Source: Candidatus Sericytochromatia bacterium (GTDB lineage Bacteria > Cyanobacteriota > Sericytochromatia > UBA7694). From it: a DNA stretch of 48,981 nucleotides. The notes under the pieces were generated by a model. It saw only the letters and a list, made by a program, of their open reading frames with translations. It had not been told where the DNA came from and ran no database searches. Made by a program: the position numbers and the translations under genes. The stretch lies in NCBI GenBank assembly GCA_018780035.1, contig JADMKE010000059.1, positions 1 through 48,981 of the forward strand, in the 5' to 3' direction. Each line of letters begins with the position of its first letter. Position 1 is the stretch's first letter. Shown in pieces: positions 34,730 through 42,856 of this stretch.

Positions 34730-34780
34730 TTGAGAATATGTGAGAATATGGTAAAATGGGGGTAGCTGAGATCTTGGGGG
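34730..34780 (+). promoter_or_regulatory. promoter and 5'UTR cassette of NHL lipoprotein 1
   Basis: -35 TTGAGA (34730-34735), 16-base spacer containing AGAATA and TGg, -10 TAAAAT (34752-34757). The 18-nt box TAGCTGAGATCTTGGGGG (34763-34780) begins near the expected transcription start. The same AGAATA/TAAAAT/box order and spacing recurs before the other four paralogs. Only this copy has a recognisable -35. Confidence 0.65.
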
Positions 34781-34791
34781 TTTATCATCAG

Positions 34792-36099
34792 ATGGGACGT
34801 ATTTGCGCTGTGGTTGTTTGTCTGCTTGTGGCAGCTTGCCAGCCTGTGCCAACTAATCCAGGATCTTCTCCTTTACCTAGGGCTTCTACAAGGCCATCAC
34901 CGAGCCTATTCCCTGGCTCGAAACCGACACCCAGTTTTAAGCCAAGTCCAACGGTTATGCCCGTACCCAGCCTGATGCCGACCCCAAGTGAACCTCTTCC
35001 TATTCGTACATTACCCCCCGAAGCCCGTCCCACGCCGCTTCCTGATTTCGCTCTGCTCAGTTCAGCTTTAACTGTCCTGGCTGGTTCAGATACTTCCGGT
35101 TTTCAAGATGGAAATGGCGAACAAGCCAAATTTAATGAGCCCAAAGGGCTAGATATTGATTCTTATGGCAATCTTTATGTTGCTGATACTAACAATCATA
35201 CTATTCGCAAAATTTCCCCTCAAGGTGATGTTACTACCTTCGCTGGTACAGGGCAGGAAGGGAATTCCGATGGTATAGGAAAAAATGCTCAATTTAGATT
35301 TCCTCGCTATTTGACTGTTGATGATAAAGGACAGATATTTTTGATTGAAACTGTCAAGAAGTTAGATAGAATTTATTCTGGTGGCATTCGCAAGATAAAT
35401 GCTCAAAATGAAGTTTCTACAATTCGTTTGAGTTTATTTGATAGTTTGCAAACATCTTTTTTCAGTATTTTCTGGCACAGAAAATCTAATCAATTTTATG
35501 TTACTTCTGTTGATTCCGTATTTTCGATAACAGGAGAATCAGATGCCAAAAAGATTGTTGGTAAAGATGTCTTTTCGCTTGAAAACTCAGGTTTAACTGG
35601 AGCTGTAAATTCGATAAAAGAAATTCAAGAGAGAGATAGATCTCTGGGGCGCTCTATTGTGGAACGTTATCCCACCTCCCCTTTTTTATCTAGTGTAATT
35701 GTCGATGAAAATGATAATATAATTGTTTCTGATGATAACTCACATCTGCTTTGGAAATTAACACCCAGAGGACAAATCTTTTTTTTGGCCGGTGGAGCGC
35801 ATTTCTGGTGGGATGAACGTTCTGTTGATGGTTGTGGACATTTGGCTGGATTTTATAGTTTTGGGTATCTTACTCAAGATAAAGCAGGTTATATCTATGC
35901 CTCAGATCGTAAAATTATCCGAAAAATAACACCAGAAGGCTGTGTCTCAACGATTAAGATTCAAGGTAAATCTGAAAGTCAGACAGAATCGATAATTCAG
36001 CCTTCAGATCTTGCCCTTGACCAAGTCAAAAACATCCTCTACATCCTCTCCGAAAACAAAATCTACAAGCTCGACCTCAACGCCCGCGCCCCGTCCTGA
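34792..36099 (+). CDS. NHL-repeat lipoprotein, tandem copy 1
   Basis: A 435-residue predicted lipoprotein: signal peptide MGRICAVVVCLLVAAC (lipobox VAAC). It continues with a Pro/Ser/Thr linker, the conserved LPPEARPTPLP, then NHL-type beta-propeller repeats (FNEPKGLDIDSYGNLYVADT, NNHTIRKISPQGDVTTFAG, FRFPRYLTVDDKGQIFLIE). A conserved Cys pair (DGCGHLAGF and PEGCVSTIK) and the array-wide C-terminus ILYILSENKIYKLDLNARAP follow. NHL propellers typically bind proteins or ligands; the target is unknown. The ATG at 34792 is chosen because the equivalent position is conserved in all five copies, while the earlier in-frame ATG at 34756 overlaps the -10 and is absent in copies 4 and 5. Confidence 0.85.
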   Translation: MGRICAVVVCLLVAACQPVPTNPGSSPLPRASTRPSPSLFPGSKPTPSFKPSPTVMPVPSLMPTPSEPLPIRTLPPEARPTPLPDFALLSSALTVLAGSDTSGFQDGNGEQAKFNEPKGLDIDSYGNLYVADTNNHTIRKISPQGDVTTFAGTGQEGNSDGIGKNAQFRFPRYLTVDDKGQIFLIETVKKLDRIYSGGIRKINAQNEVSTIRLSLFDSLQTSFFSIFWHRKSNQFYVTSVDSVFSITGESDAKKIVGKDVFSLENSGLTGAVNSIKEIQERDRSLGRSIVERYPTSPFLSSVIVDENDNIIVSDDNSHLLWKLTPRGQIFFLAGGAHFWWDERSVDGCGHLAGFYSFGYLTQDKAGYIYASDRKIIRKITPEGCVSTIKIQGKSESQTESIIQPSDLALDQVKNILYILSENKIYKLDLNARAPS

Positions 36100-36110
36100 G
36101 GAGGCCCTTC

Positions 36111-36148
36111 AGAATAGGGTAAAATGGGATTAGCTGAGATCTTGGGGG
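36111..36148 (+). promoter_or_regulatory. promoter/leader cassette of NHL lipoprotein 2
   Basis: AGAATA (36111-36116), TAAAAT (36120-36125) and the 18-nt box (36131-36148) at the same spacing as in copy 1; no clear -35. Confidence 0.55.
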
Positions 36149-36159
36149 TTAATCATCAG

Positions 36160-37437
36160 ATGGAACGTATTCGCGCTGCTGCAATTTGTCTGCTTTTGGC
36201 TGCCTGTCAGCCTGTTTCACCCAACCCAGTCTCTTCACCCAGTCATATCAGTACCTCCCAGATACCTGCTCCGCAGCCCACAATGGTTTTGCCCTCTTCA
36301 ACTGCATTTCCCACTCCTATTCCCACATACTCAGAAGAACCGATACCCATTCGCACACTGCCCCCCGAAGCCCGTCCCACGCCGCTTCCTGAGCCACCTT
36401 TGCTCAGTTCTGCTTTAACTGTCCTGGCGGGCTCAGACGCTCCCGGTTTTCAGGATGGAAAGGGAGACTTGGCAAAATTTAATGAGCCTAAAGGACTAGA
36501 TATTGACGCTGAAGGTAATCTCTATGTGGCAGATACAAATAATCACGTTATTCGCAGGGTTTCTCCTCAAGGAGAGGTGATAACTATTGCTGGTACGGGG
36601 CAACCAGGAGACGTTGATGGGGGGCGTCAACAAGCGCAATTTAAATTTCCGCGTCGTTTAACCCTGGATGATTTCGGTCATATTTTTGTAATAGAGGATA
36701 CCAATGTAGAAAAAGATCCTGATACGGGTCTGTTTATATATCTCAATACCCCAATCATTCGACGTGTCCGAAAAATACATATATCTAGCCAAAAAGTATC
36801 TAATCTTATTTTTTTAAATTCAAATATTTTAAAGAAAAGACTTTTTGATATTTATTGGCATAAAAAAAATAATAATCTCTATATATCTGGGGATAATGTT
36901 GTTTTTGAGATTCAAACCGAATCCAAGGTAAATCAAATCACAAATGAGAAAACCTTTGATGCTAGTAATGTTGGTGACTATGGTAACCTTCCTCGCTGGC
37001 CACATAACCAGAATCCTGACATAGACAATATCACTGTAGGAGTAAATGATTTACTTTTATTGACGGATTCATCAAATCAAATTCTTTGGGATATGTCATT
37101 TGATGGAAAACCGTCTTTTTTTGCAGGAGGAAGAAGGTCTAAAGATGAGGGTTTTGATCCTGATGGTTGTTACGATTATGCTCGGTTTTTTGGTTTAGAC
37201 AGTGTCGTTAAGGATTCAAAAGGAAATATATTTATTGGGCAATCAAATATGTTGAGAAAAGTTACGCCTGATGGGTGTGCCTCAACCGTTCAAATAAAAG
37301 AAAAAGTATCGAATATCAATTCTTTGTTCTTACCTAGTAAAATTAACGATTTGGTTATGGATTCAAAAAATATTATTTATATTCTCTCGGGCAACAAAGT
37401 CTACAAGCTCGACCTCAACGCTCGCGCCCCATCCTGA
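36160..37437 (+). CDS. NHL-repeat lipoprotein, tandem copy 2
   Basis: A 425-residue predicted lipoprotein. The signal peptide is MERIRAAAICLLLAAC (lipobox LAAC). The Pro/Ser linker ends in LPPEARPTPLPEPP. NHL repeats include FNEPKGLDIDAEGNLYVADT and FKFPRRLTLDDFGHIFVIE. The Cys pair is DGCYDYARFF and PDGCASTVQ, and the end is ILSGNKVYKLDLNARAP. The central part is AT-rich and is closest to copy 4 (KKRLFDI.WH and DSSNQILW segments). The start at 36160 lies 11 bases after the 18-nt leader box, like copy 1. It begins 60 bases after copy 1 ends. Confidence 0.85.
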   Translation: MERIRAAAICLLLAACQPVSPNPVSSPSHISTSQIPAPQPTMVLPSSTAFPTPIPTYSEEPIPIRTLPPEARPTPLPEPPLLSSALTVLAGSDAPGFQDGKGDLAKFNEPKGLDIDAEGNLYVADTNNHVIRRVSPQGEVITIAGTGQPGDVDGGRQQAQFKFPRRLTLDDFGHIFVIEDTNVEKDPDTGLFIYLNTPIIRRVRKIHISSQKVSNLIFLNSNILKKRLFDIYWHKKNNNLYISGDNVVFEIQTESKVNQITNEKTFDASNVGDYGNLPRWPHNQNPDIDNITVGVNDLLLLTDSSNQILWDMSFDGKPSFFAGGRRSKDEGFDPDGCYDYARFFGLDSVVKDSKGNIFIGQSNMLRKVTPDGCASTVQIKEKVSNINSLFLPSKINDLVMDSKNIIYILSGNKVYKLDLNARAPS

Positions 37438-37452
37438 GGAGAGTCGTCTGCC

Positions 37453-37490
37453 AGAATAGGTTAAAATGGGGGTAGCTGAGATCTTGGGGG
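37453..37490 (+). promoter_or_regulatory. promoter/leader cassette of NHL lipoprotein 3
   Basis: AGAATA (37453-37458), TAAAAT (37462-37467), 18-nt box (37473-37490). The ATG follows after TGAAG, so the box's GGGGG can act as the ribosome-binding site. Confidence 0.55.
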
Positions 37491-37495
37491 TGAAG

Positions 37496-38803
37496 ATGGA
37501 GCGTTTATATGTTGCTGTGATTTGTTTGCTTTTGGCTGCTTGCCAGCCGCTGTCTGCCAATCCGGGGGCTTCGCCTAAACCAAGGGCTACAGCAAGTCCT
37601 TCTCCTACGGTTGTTATCACCAGCCCAACTACTTTGCCTGCCCCAATACCCTCTTTGATTCCTTCTCTTGAAACGACTACAAACCCTGATTTGCTTGATG
37701 AGTCAATGTTTGTAACTACTTTACCTTCTGGGGCACGCCCAACTCCGATACCGCAGCCCCCGTTACTTCATTCAGCCTTAATCTTACTAGCTGGTTCAGA
37801 TACCCCTGGTTTCCAGGATGGGCAAGGCGAACAAGCTAAATTTAATAAGCCATTGGGAATTTCACTAGATGGTCAGGGTAATATTTTTGTAGCAGATAGT
37901 GGTAATCACGCCATTCGCAAAGTTTCTTCTGATGGGAACGTTTCAACAATTGCAGGAACAGGGCAACCAGGAAATAAAGAGGGCCAAGCCAAACAAGCTC
38001 AATTTATATATCCAAATCGTTTAATTATAGATAATGCGGATAATGTTTTTGTTCTAGAATATCTAGATTCAAATTCAATTGACAAAACAGAAAATAGAAT
38101 ATTGAGAAGAATTAGGAAAATAGATAAAAAAAACAATGTTTCAACTATTAATCTCAATAATAAAAGTATTTTAAATAAATATATTTCTAACATTTATTTT
38201 CATAAAGATTCTAACCAAATTTATATTAATTCAAATAATGAAATTTTTTCTATCCTTGAAGAAAATCAAGTGACACAAATCGCAAATCAAGAAAAATTTT
38301 CTTTAAAAAACTCAGGCCTTCTTGATGCTGCCCAAAAATCATCATTTCTTTCTGGTTCTTCTAATTTTTATGGTTTTCGTGAAGAGCCTAATATAGATGG
38401 TCTTGTTATTGGTAAAAAAAACCATATCTTTGTATTGGATGTCTATCGCAAGCTGGTATGGAAAATCGACTCAGAAGGAGAATCTTCTGTATTTATTGGA
38501 GGCGGCCAATTTTTTCAATTAAGTACATGGGATGCCTGTGATTATTATTCAAGGTTTTTCAATGTATCTCGTTTAAGTCTTGGTTTTCAAGAAAATATTT
38601 ACATGATAGACAAGACTTTTATTCGACAAATATCATCGGATGGCTGTTCCACAACCCTTAAGATCCAGGAAAAAACAGGAGGAGCTGCATCAGTTCTTTC
38701 TTTAAAAGTCAGCGACTTAGTCGTAGACTATAAAGGAATTCTCTACATCCTCTCCGAAAACAAAGTCTACAAGCTCGACCTGAACGCCCGCGCCGCGTCC
38801 TGA
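37496..38803 (+). CDS. NHL-repeat lipoprotein, tandem copy 3
   Basis: A 435-residue predicted lipoprotein: MERLYVAVICLLLAAC signal, Pro/Ser linker, then NHL repeats (FNKPLGISLDGQGNIFVADS, GNHAIRKVSSDGNVSTIAG, FIYPNRLIIDNADNVFVLE). The centre is strikingly Asn/Lys/Ile-rich (NKSILNKYISNIYFHKDSN, IYINSNNEIFSI) and AT-rich compared with neighbouring genes, so it is the most diverged copy. The Cys pair is present as WDACDYYSRFF and SDGCSTTLKI. The C-terminus is the shared ILYILSENKVYKLDLNARAA. The start is set by the conserved TGAAGATG after the leader box. Intact reading frame. Confidence 0.85.
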   Translation: MERLYVAVICLLLAACQPLSANPGASPKPRATASPSPTVVITSPTTLPAPIPSLIPSLETTTNPDLLDESMFVTTLPSGARPTPIPQPPLLHSALILLAGSDTPGFQDGQGEQAKFNKPLGISLDGQGNIFVADSGNHAIRKVSSDGNVSTIAGTGQPGNKEGQAKQAQFIYPNRLIIDNADNVFVLEYLDSNSIDKTENRILRRIRKIDKKNNVSTINLNNKSILNKYISNIYFHKDSNQIYINSNNEIFSILEENQVTQIANQEKFSLKNSGLLDAAQKSSFLSGSSNFYGFREEPNIDGLVIGKKNHIFVLDVYRKLVWKIDSEGESSVFIGGGQFFQLSTWDACDYYSRFFNVSRLSLGFQENIYMIDKTFIRQISSDGCSTTLKIQEKTGGAASVLSLKVSDLVVDYKGILYILSENKVYKLDLNARAAS

Positions 38804-38815
38804 GAGGAGCCTGCC

Positions 38816-38853
38816 AGAATAAGTTAAAATAGGGATAGCTGAGATCTTGGGGG
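38816..38853 (+). promoter_or_regulatory. promoter/leader cassette of NHL lipoprotein 4
   Basis: AGAATA (38816-38821), TAAAAT (38825-38830), 18-nt box (38836-38853). The base after the -10 is A here, which removes the upstream ATG seen in copies 1-3 and supports the downstream start. Confidence 0.55.
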
Positions 38854-38858
38854 TGAAG

Positions 38859-40179
38859 ATGGGACGTATTCATGCTGCTGCGATTTGTTTAATTTTGGCT
38901 GCTTGTCAGCCTTTACTCCCTCCCAGCCCTACGGCCTCACCTTTGCCTGGAGCGTCTCAAAGCCCCTCGTCAAGTCAGCCCAGCACAACACAAAGCCATT
39001 CACTGCGGCCTTCTGCAAGTGCTCTGCCCACCCCAACAGCCTTTCCAAGTCCCACCCCTGTGCCCACATACTCAGAAGCACCGATACCCATTCGCACACT
39101 GCCCCCTGACGCCCGTCCAACTCCCATGCCTGATCCTCCTTTGCTCAGTTCAGCTTTAACTGTCCTGGCGGGCTCAGACGCTCCCGGTTTTCAAGATGGC
39201 AAAGGAGAAGATGCTCGGTTTCAAGGGCCACAGGGGTTGGATTTAGATCTTCAAGGCAATCTCTATGTGGCAGATACTGAGAATCATGCTATTCGCAAAA
39301 TTTCCCCTCAAGGAGAAGTCTCAACGATTGCTGGTATGGGCCAAGCTGGCGATGCTGATGGTCTGGCGAAACAAGCACAATTTCGCTATCCGCAACGATT
39401 GACGTTGGACAATGCTGGTCATATCTTTGTGATTGAAAATATTGCTTTAGAAAAAGATCCTGCGACTGGCCAATTGAGGTATATGAATGTACCTGTTTTG
39501 CAGCGCATACGAAAAGTGAATTTATCCGAACAAAAAGTAACTCAACTGATATTATCTAACTCAGATGTTTTGAAAAAAAGGCTATTAGACATTGTCTGGC
39601 ACAGTTCAGAAAAAAAAACTGTATATTTCAGGGGCGAATACAGTTCTTCAAATCCAAGATGAATCCAAAGTTAGCCTAATCACTCAAGATAAAACTTTTG
39701 ATTCTACAAATGTAGGTTATTATGGCTCTATTCGTTCTCCTCATTGGAGAGATCCTGATCTTAATAATATTATCATCGGTATAAATAATTTACTTTTTTT
39801 GGCAGATTCATCCAATCAAATTCTTTGGAAAATGTCAGGTGATGGAAAGCCTAGTTTTTTAGCCGGGGGAAGAAGATATGCGGACGAAAGCTATTTTCCT
39901 GATGGGTGTGATGATTACGCCAAATTTTTTTATATCGATAGTTTAACCCAAGATTCACAAGGTTTTATATATATTGGTTCTCAGTGGATTCGTAAAGTCA
40001 CTCCTGATGGTTGTGTTTCGACAATTCGCAGAGATAAAAAGGATCCTGTTTATGGGCTGTATGAGCCATTTGCATTTAAGAAAATCAGTGATATAGTTTG
40101 GGCTTCTCCAAACATACTCTACATCCTTTCCGAAAACAAAGTCTACAAACTCGACCTGAACGCCCGCGCCGCGTCCTGA
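38859..40179 (+). pseudogene. NHL-repeat lipoprotein, tandem copy 4, frameshifted at an A9 tract
   Basis: The gene starts normally (MGRIHAAAICLILAAC, linker, NHL repeats up to LKKRLLDIVWHSSEKK). It leaves frame at the run of nine A (39610-39618) and stops at 39662. The second half continues in another frame (LYISGANTVLQIQDESK through the Cys pair DGCDDYAKFF/PDGCVSTIRR) to the shared end ILSENKVYKLDLNARAA at 40179. With eight A the two parts join exactly as in copy 2 (WHKK...LYISG), giving a 439-residue lipoprotein. It may be a phase-variable OFF state, a decaying copy or a sequencing error. An ATG at 39592 could restart the second half, but without signal peptide. Confidence 0.8.
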
Positions 40180-40191
40180 GAGGAGCAAGCC

Positions 40192-40228
40192 AGAATAGGG
40201 TAAAAGGGGGTAGCTGAGATCTTGGGGG
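40192..40228 (+). promoter_or_regulatory. degenerate promoter/leader cassette of NHL lipoprotein 5
   Basis: AGAATA (40192-40197) and the 18-nt box (40211-40228) are intact, but the -10 has lost its final T (TAAAAG, 40201-40206), so spacing is one base shorter than in the other four. This promoter is probably weak. Confidence 0.5.
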
Positions 40229-40233
40229 TGAAA

Positions 40234-41515
40234 ATGGGTCGTATTCATGTTGCTGTGATCTGTTTTATTTTCGCGGCCTGTCAGCCTGTGCCAGCCAATC
40301 CAGGGGCTTCCCCGGAGCCAAGTGCTACAGCCAGGCCCATACCCACAAGTGCAAGACCTTCCATAACAAATAGCTCACCCCAACGAACCCCAGTTGTCAG
40401 TATTTCACCCCAACCAACAATAGCGGGAACACCCTTGTCTGTTAAAATGCCGATAAGTTGGTATTCTTTACCCCCCCCAAGCGCGCCCCACCCCTGCTCC
40501 TGAAAAGCTTTTTCTGAGTTCTGCTTTGACCCTCTTGGCGGGCTCAGATAGCCCCGGTTTTCAAGATGGGAAAGGGATGAATGCGAGATTTAATCAGCCG
40601 AAGGGCTTGGTCTTAGATAATCAGGGTATTCTTTATGTGGCCGATACAGAAAACCACGTTATTCGTAAAATATCTCCAGAGGGAGAAGTTACAACCCTGG
40701 CGGGCACAGCGTCAGAGGGCGATGCCGATGGCGTTGGAAAAGAAGCCCGTTTTAGACGGCCTTATTGCTTAAGTTCAGATGGGCTGAATCGTCTTTTCGT
40801 GCTTGATCGTTTAGCGGCTTCTGAGACTAACCCCGGCCCCCTACAACGCATACGTCAGATCGATACCCAAGGAACAGTGGTGACATTGGGTTTAGAACCA
40901 GTGGGGATATTAAACAAGTTCATCTATGATATTCAATACTCAGCGAAACTAAGTGGTTTGTATATGATAGCTGGAATTGACGTGTATAAAGTAGAGAAAA
41001 ACAAATATATTTCTAAAATTACCTCTTCAGAAACATTTAATCCTGACAATACAGGGATATATTGGGGTGGAAGATTCGATGCTCCACAACCAACTTACCT
41101 AAGCGAAGTCCGCGTAAATAGTTCAGACGAAATTTTTGTCCAAGATGCAGACCGAAGGGCCTTTTGGAAAATAACGCCTGATGGGCAAGCTATTTTCTTT
41201 GCCGGAGGTATGATTTATCGTGATGAGGATTATGAGCCAGATGGCTGTGAGAAGTTTGCTAAATTTTTTGCTTTGTTCGGTTTTGCTATTGATGCCCAAA
41301 ACAATTTTTATGTCGCAGATTTGAATATGCTTCGTAAGGTTACGCCTGATGGTTGTGCAAAAACCCTTAAAATCCAAGAGAAAGAGGGAGACCCCCCAAT
41401 ACCGCTTGCGATTCGAGCGTATGATCTTGCCCTTGACGAAGCTAAAAACATCCTCTACATCCTCTCCGAAAACAAGGTCTACAAACTCGACTTGAGCGCC
41501 CGTGCCCCATCCTGA
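40234..41515 (+). pseudogene. NHL-repeat lipoprotein, tandem copy 5, frameshifted at a C8 tract
   Basis: It begins MGRIHVAVICFIFAAC with a long Ser/Thr/Pro linker, then leaves frame at eight C (40471-40478) and stops at 40503. With seven C the sequence reads LPPQARPTPAPEKLFLSSAL, matching the conserved block of the other copies, and continues to 41515 as a 426-residue lipoprotein with NHL repeats (FNQPKGLVLDNQGILYVADT), the Cys pair (DGCEKFAKFF, PDGCAKTLKI) and the end ILSENKVYKLDLSARAP. As it stands, the product would be only a lipidated linker of about 89 residues. A restart at 40526 would lack the signal peptide. Confidence 0.8.
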
Positions 41516-41605
41516 AGATTTTGCTGAACACGTGAACCCCTCTTTCTGATAGCGTCCCCAAAATCCCTGGTTCTGTCTCGGCTCAGAGCCCAGGGTTCAC
41601 TCCAG

Positions 41606-41635
41606 TTTGGGGCAGCCCCAAATTAATGGTAAAAT
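41606..41635 (+). promoter_or_regulatory. promoter with palindromic operator candidate upstream of the MlaD gene
   Basis: TTTGGGGC-A-GCCCCAAA (41606-41622) is a perfect palindrome ending five bases before the extended -10 TGgTAAAAT (41627-41635), so it covers the -35 position. Further upstream, CCCCAAA...CCCTGG / CCAGGG...TTTGGGG gives an alternative longer stem (about 41555-41612), which may terminate the NHL array. Confidence 0.45.
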
Positions 41636-41668
41636 ACCTTCCTGTGTAAACACCCCTCACACAAGCAG

Positions 41669-42844
41669 ATGACACGAGCAAATGTCATAGACAGAGACGA
41701 AGAAAACAAGGCAGAACCCATGGTTAAACACTGGAAAGAATTGGCGCTCGGCGGATTTATTCTGACCGCAGGCGCTTTATTGGCATACATGTCGCTCACA
41801 TTGGGCCGGTTTCAATTTGGCGAGACGGTCAAGTTTACTGCTGTGTTTAACAGTGCCGTGGGCGTGGTCAAAGACGCCCCGGTGATGATGGCGGGGATCG
41901 AAGTCGGCCACGTCGAGAGCATGGAAGTGCGCCAAGGCCGCGCCCTGATGCATTTGGTGGTGAACCCCGAGATTAAAATGCACAGCGACGCCCGCGCAGA
42001 AATCCGCTCCAAAAGTCTCTTGGGTGAAAAATACATCGCGATTGATGCGGGCTCTCCCCAAGCGCCCCCACTGCCCAATGGTGAGCAGATCAAAGACACC
42101 ATGACCCCCGTGGACCTCGACGAGGTGCTCAACCACCTGGCGCCGGTCTTGACCAAACTCGACCCCGATGATCTCAACACCCTTTTGCACACCTTTGCGG
42201 TGGCCGTCAAAGGCAAAGAAAAAGACATGGGCGATTTGATCAAAGGCACCGCCTCGCTGATGCGGACGGTCTCAGGCAACGAAAACGAAATTGCCCGGAT
42301 TGTGAAAAACCTCGATGGCGCTGCCGGTCAGGCCAATCGCCTGCTCAGCCGCAATGGCGCTTCGATTGAGAGCATTATCTCCAATCTGCGTGTGGCCAGT
42401 GCCAGCCTCGGCAGCGATGCCCCCGAATTGCTGCGCAGCTTGCGTGCAGTCTCTGGCGAAGTTCACACGATTACCGGCCCGCTCAGCGAAAATGGCGAGC
42501 AAATTGCCAAACGGATCGACAATATTTCGCGCGATGCCGAGCAATTTACCGACAGCTTAAGCCGCCATCCCGACCTGATTCCCAATTTGAATACCTCGCT
42601 GTCTGAATTGCCGCCTCTGCTGCGCAAGGCCCCGGCGACCCTCGATCGCCTGCCTGCGGTGCTCGACCAGCTCACCCCTGTGCTGGGCAATGCCGACAAA
42701 CTCATGACCAAAGTGGGCAACAGTCTGGATCGCCTCGATCCGGTGCTCGACAATGCCAACCAATTGCTCAACGAGAAAAAGATCCGCCAGCTCTTGCAAG
42801 ACGAAGGCGTGAAGGTCAATATTGAGAAATTTAAGCTCTTTTAA
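41669..42844 (+). CDS. MlaD/MCE-family lipid transport protein
   Basis: A 391-residue protein. A single membrane anchor (ELALGGFILTAGALLAYMSL, residues ~24-43) precedes one MCE domain (~50-130: FTAVFNSAVGVVKDAPVMMAGIEVGHV, AEIRSKSLLGEKYIAIDAG). A long helical, coiled-coil-like tail follows with repeated LxxLxP(V/A)L elements (LDRLPAVLDQLTPVL). MCE proteins form periplasmic rings or tubes that carry phospholipids between the membranes of diderms with an ABC permease and ATPase; neither is in the window. The ATG at 41669 or M18 at 41720 could be the start; neither has a strong RBS. coaE follows by 12 bases. Confidence 0.88.
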   Translation: MTRANVIDRDEENKAEPMVKHWKELALGGFILTAGALLAYMSLTLGRFQFGETVKFTAVFNSAVGVVKDAPVMMAGIEVGHVESMEVRQGRALMHLVVNPEIKMHSDARAEIRSKSLLGEKYIAIDAGSPQAPPLPNGEQIKDTMTPVDLDEVLNHLAPVLTKLDPDDLNTLLHTFAVAVKGKEKDMGDLIKGTASLMRTVSGNENEIARIVKNLDGAAGQANRLLSRNGASIESIISNLRVASASLGSDAPELLRSLRAVSGEVHTITGPLSENGEQIAKRIDNISRDAEQFTDSLSRHPDLIPNLNTSLSELPPLLRKAPATLDRLPAVLDQLTPVLGNADKLMTKVGNSLDRLDPVLDNANQLLNEKKIRQLLQDEGVKVNIEKFKLF

Positions 42845-42856
42845 GGGGGCGACGCC

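Noticed and set aside
34756..34791. In-frame upstream start (MGVAEILG...) in NHL copies 1-3
   Set aside because: The ATG overlaps the -10, is missing in copies 4 and 5, and would place residues before the signal peptide.
39610..39618. Programmed ribosomal frameshift at the A9 tract
   Set aside because: No stimulatory stem-loop or conserved heptamer is evident, and intact paralogs do not need it; simple indel is preferred, though not excluded.
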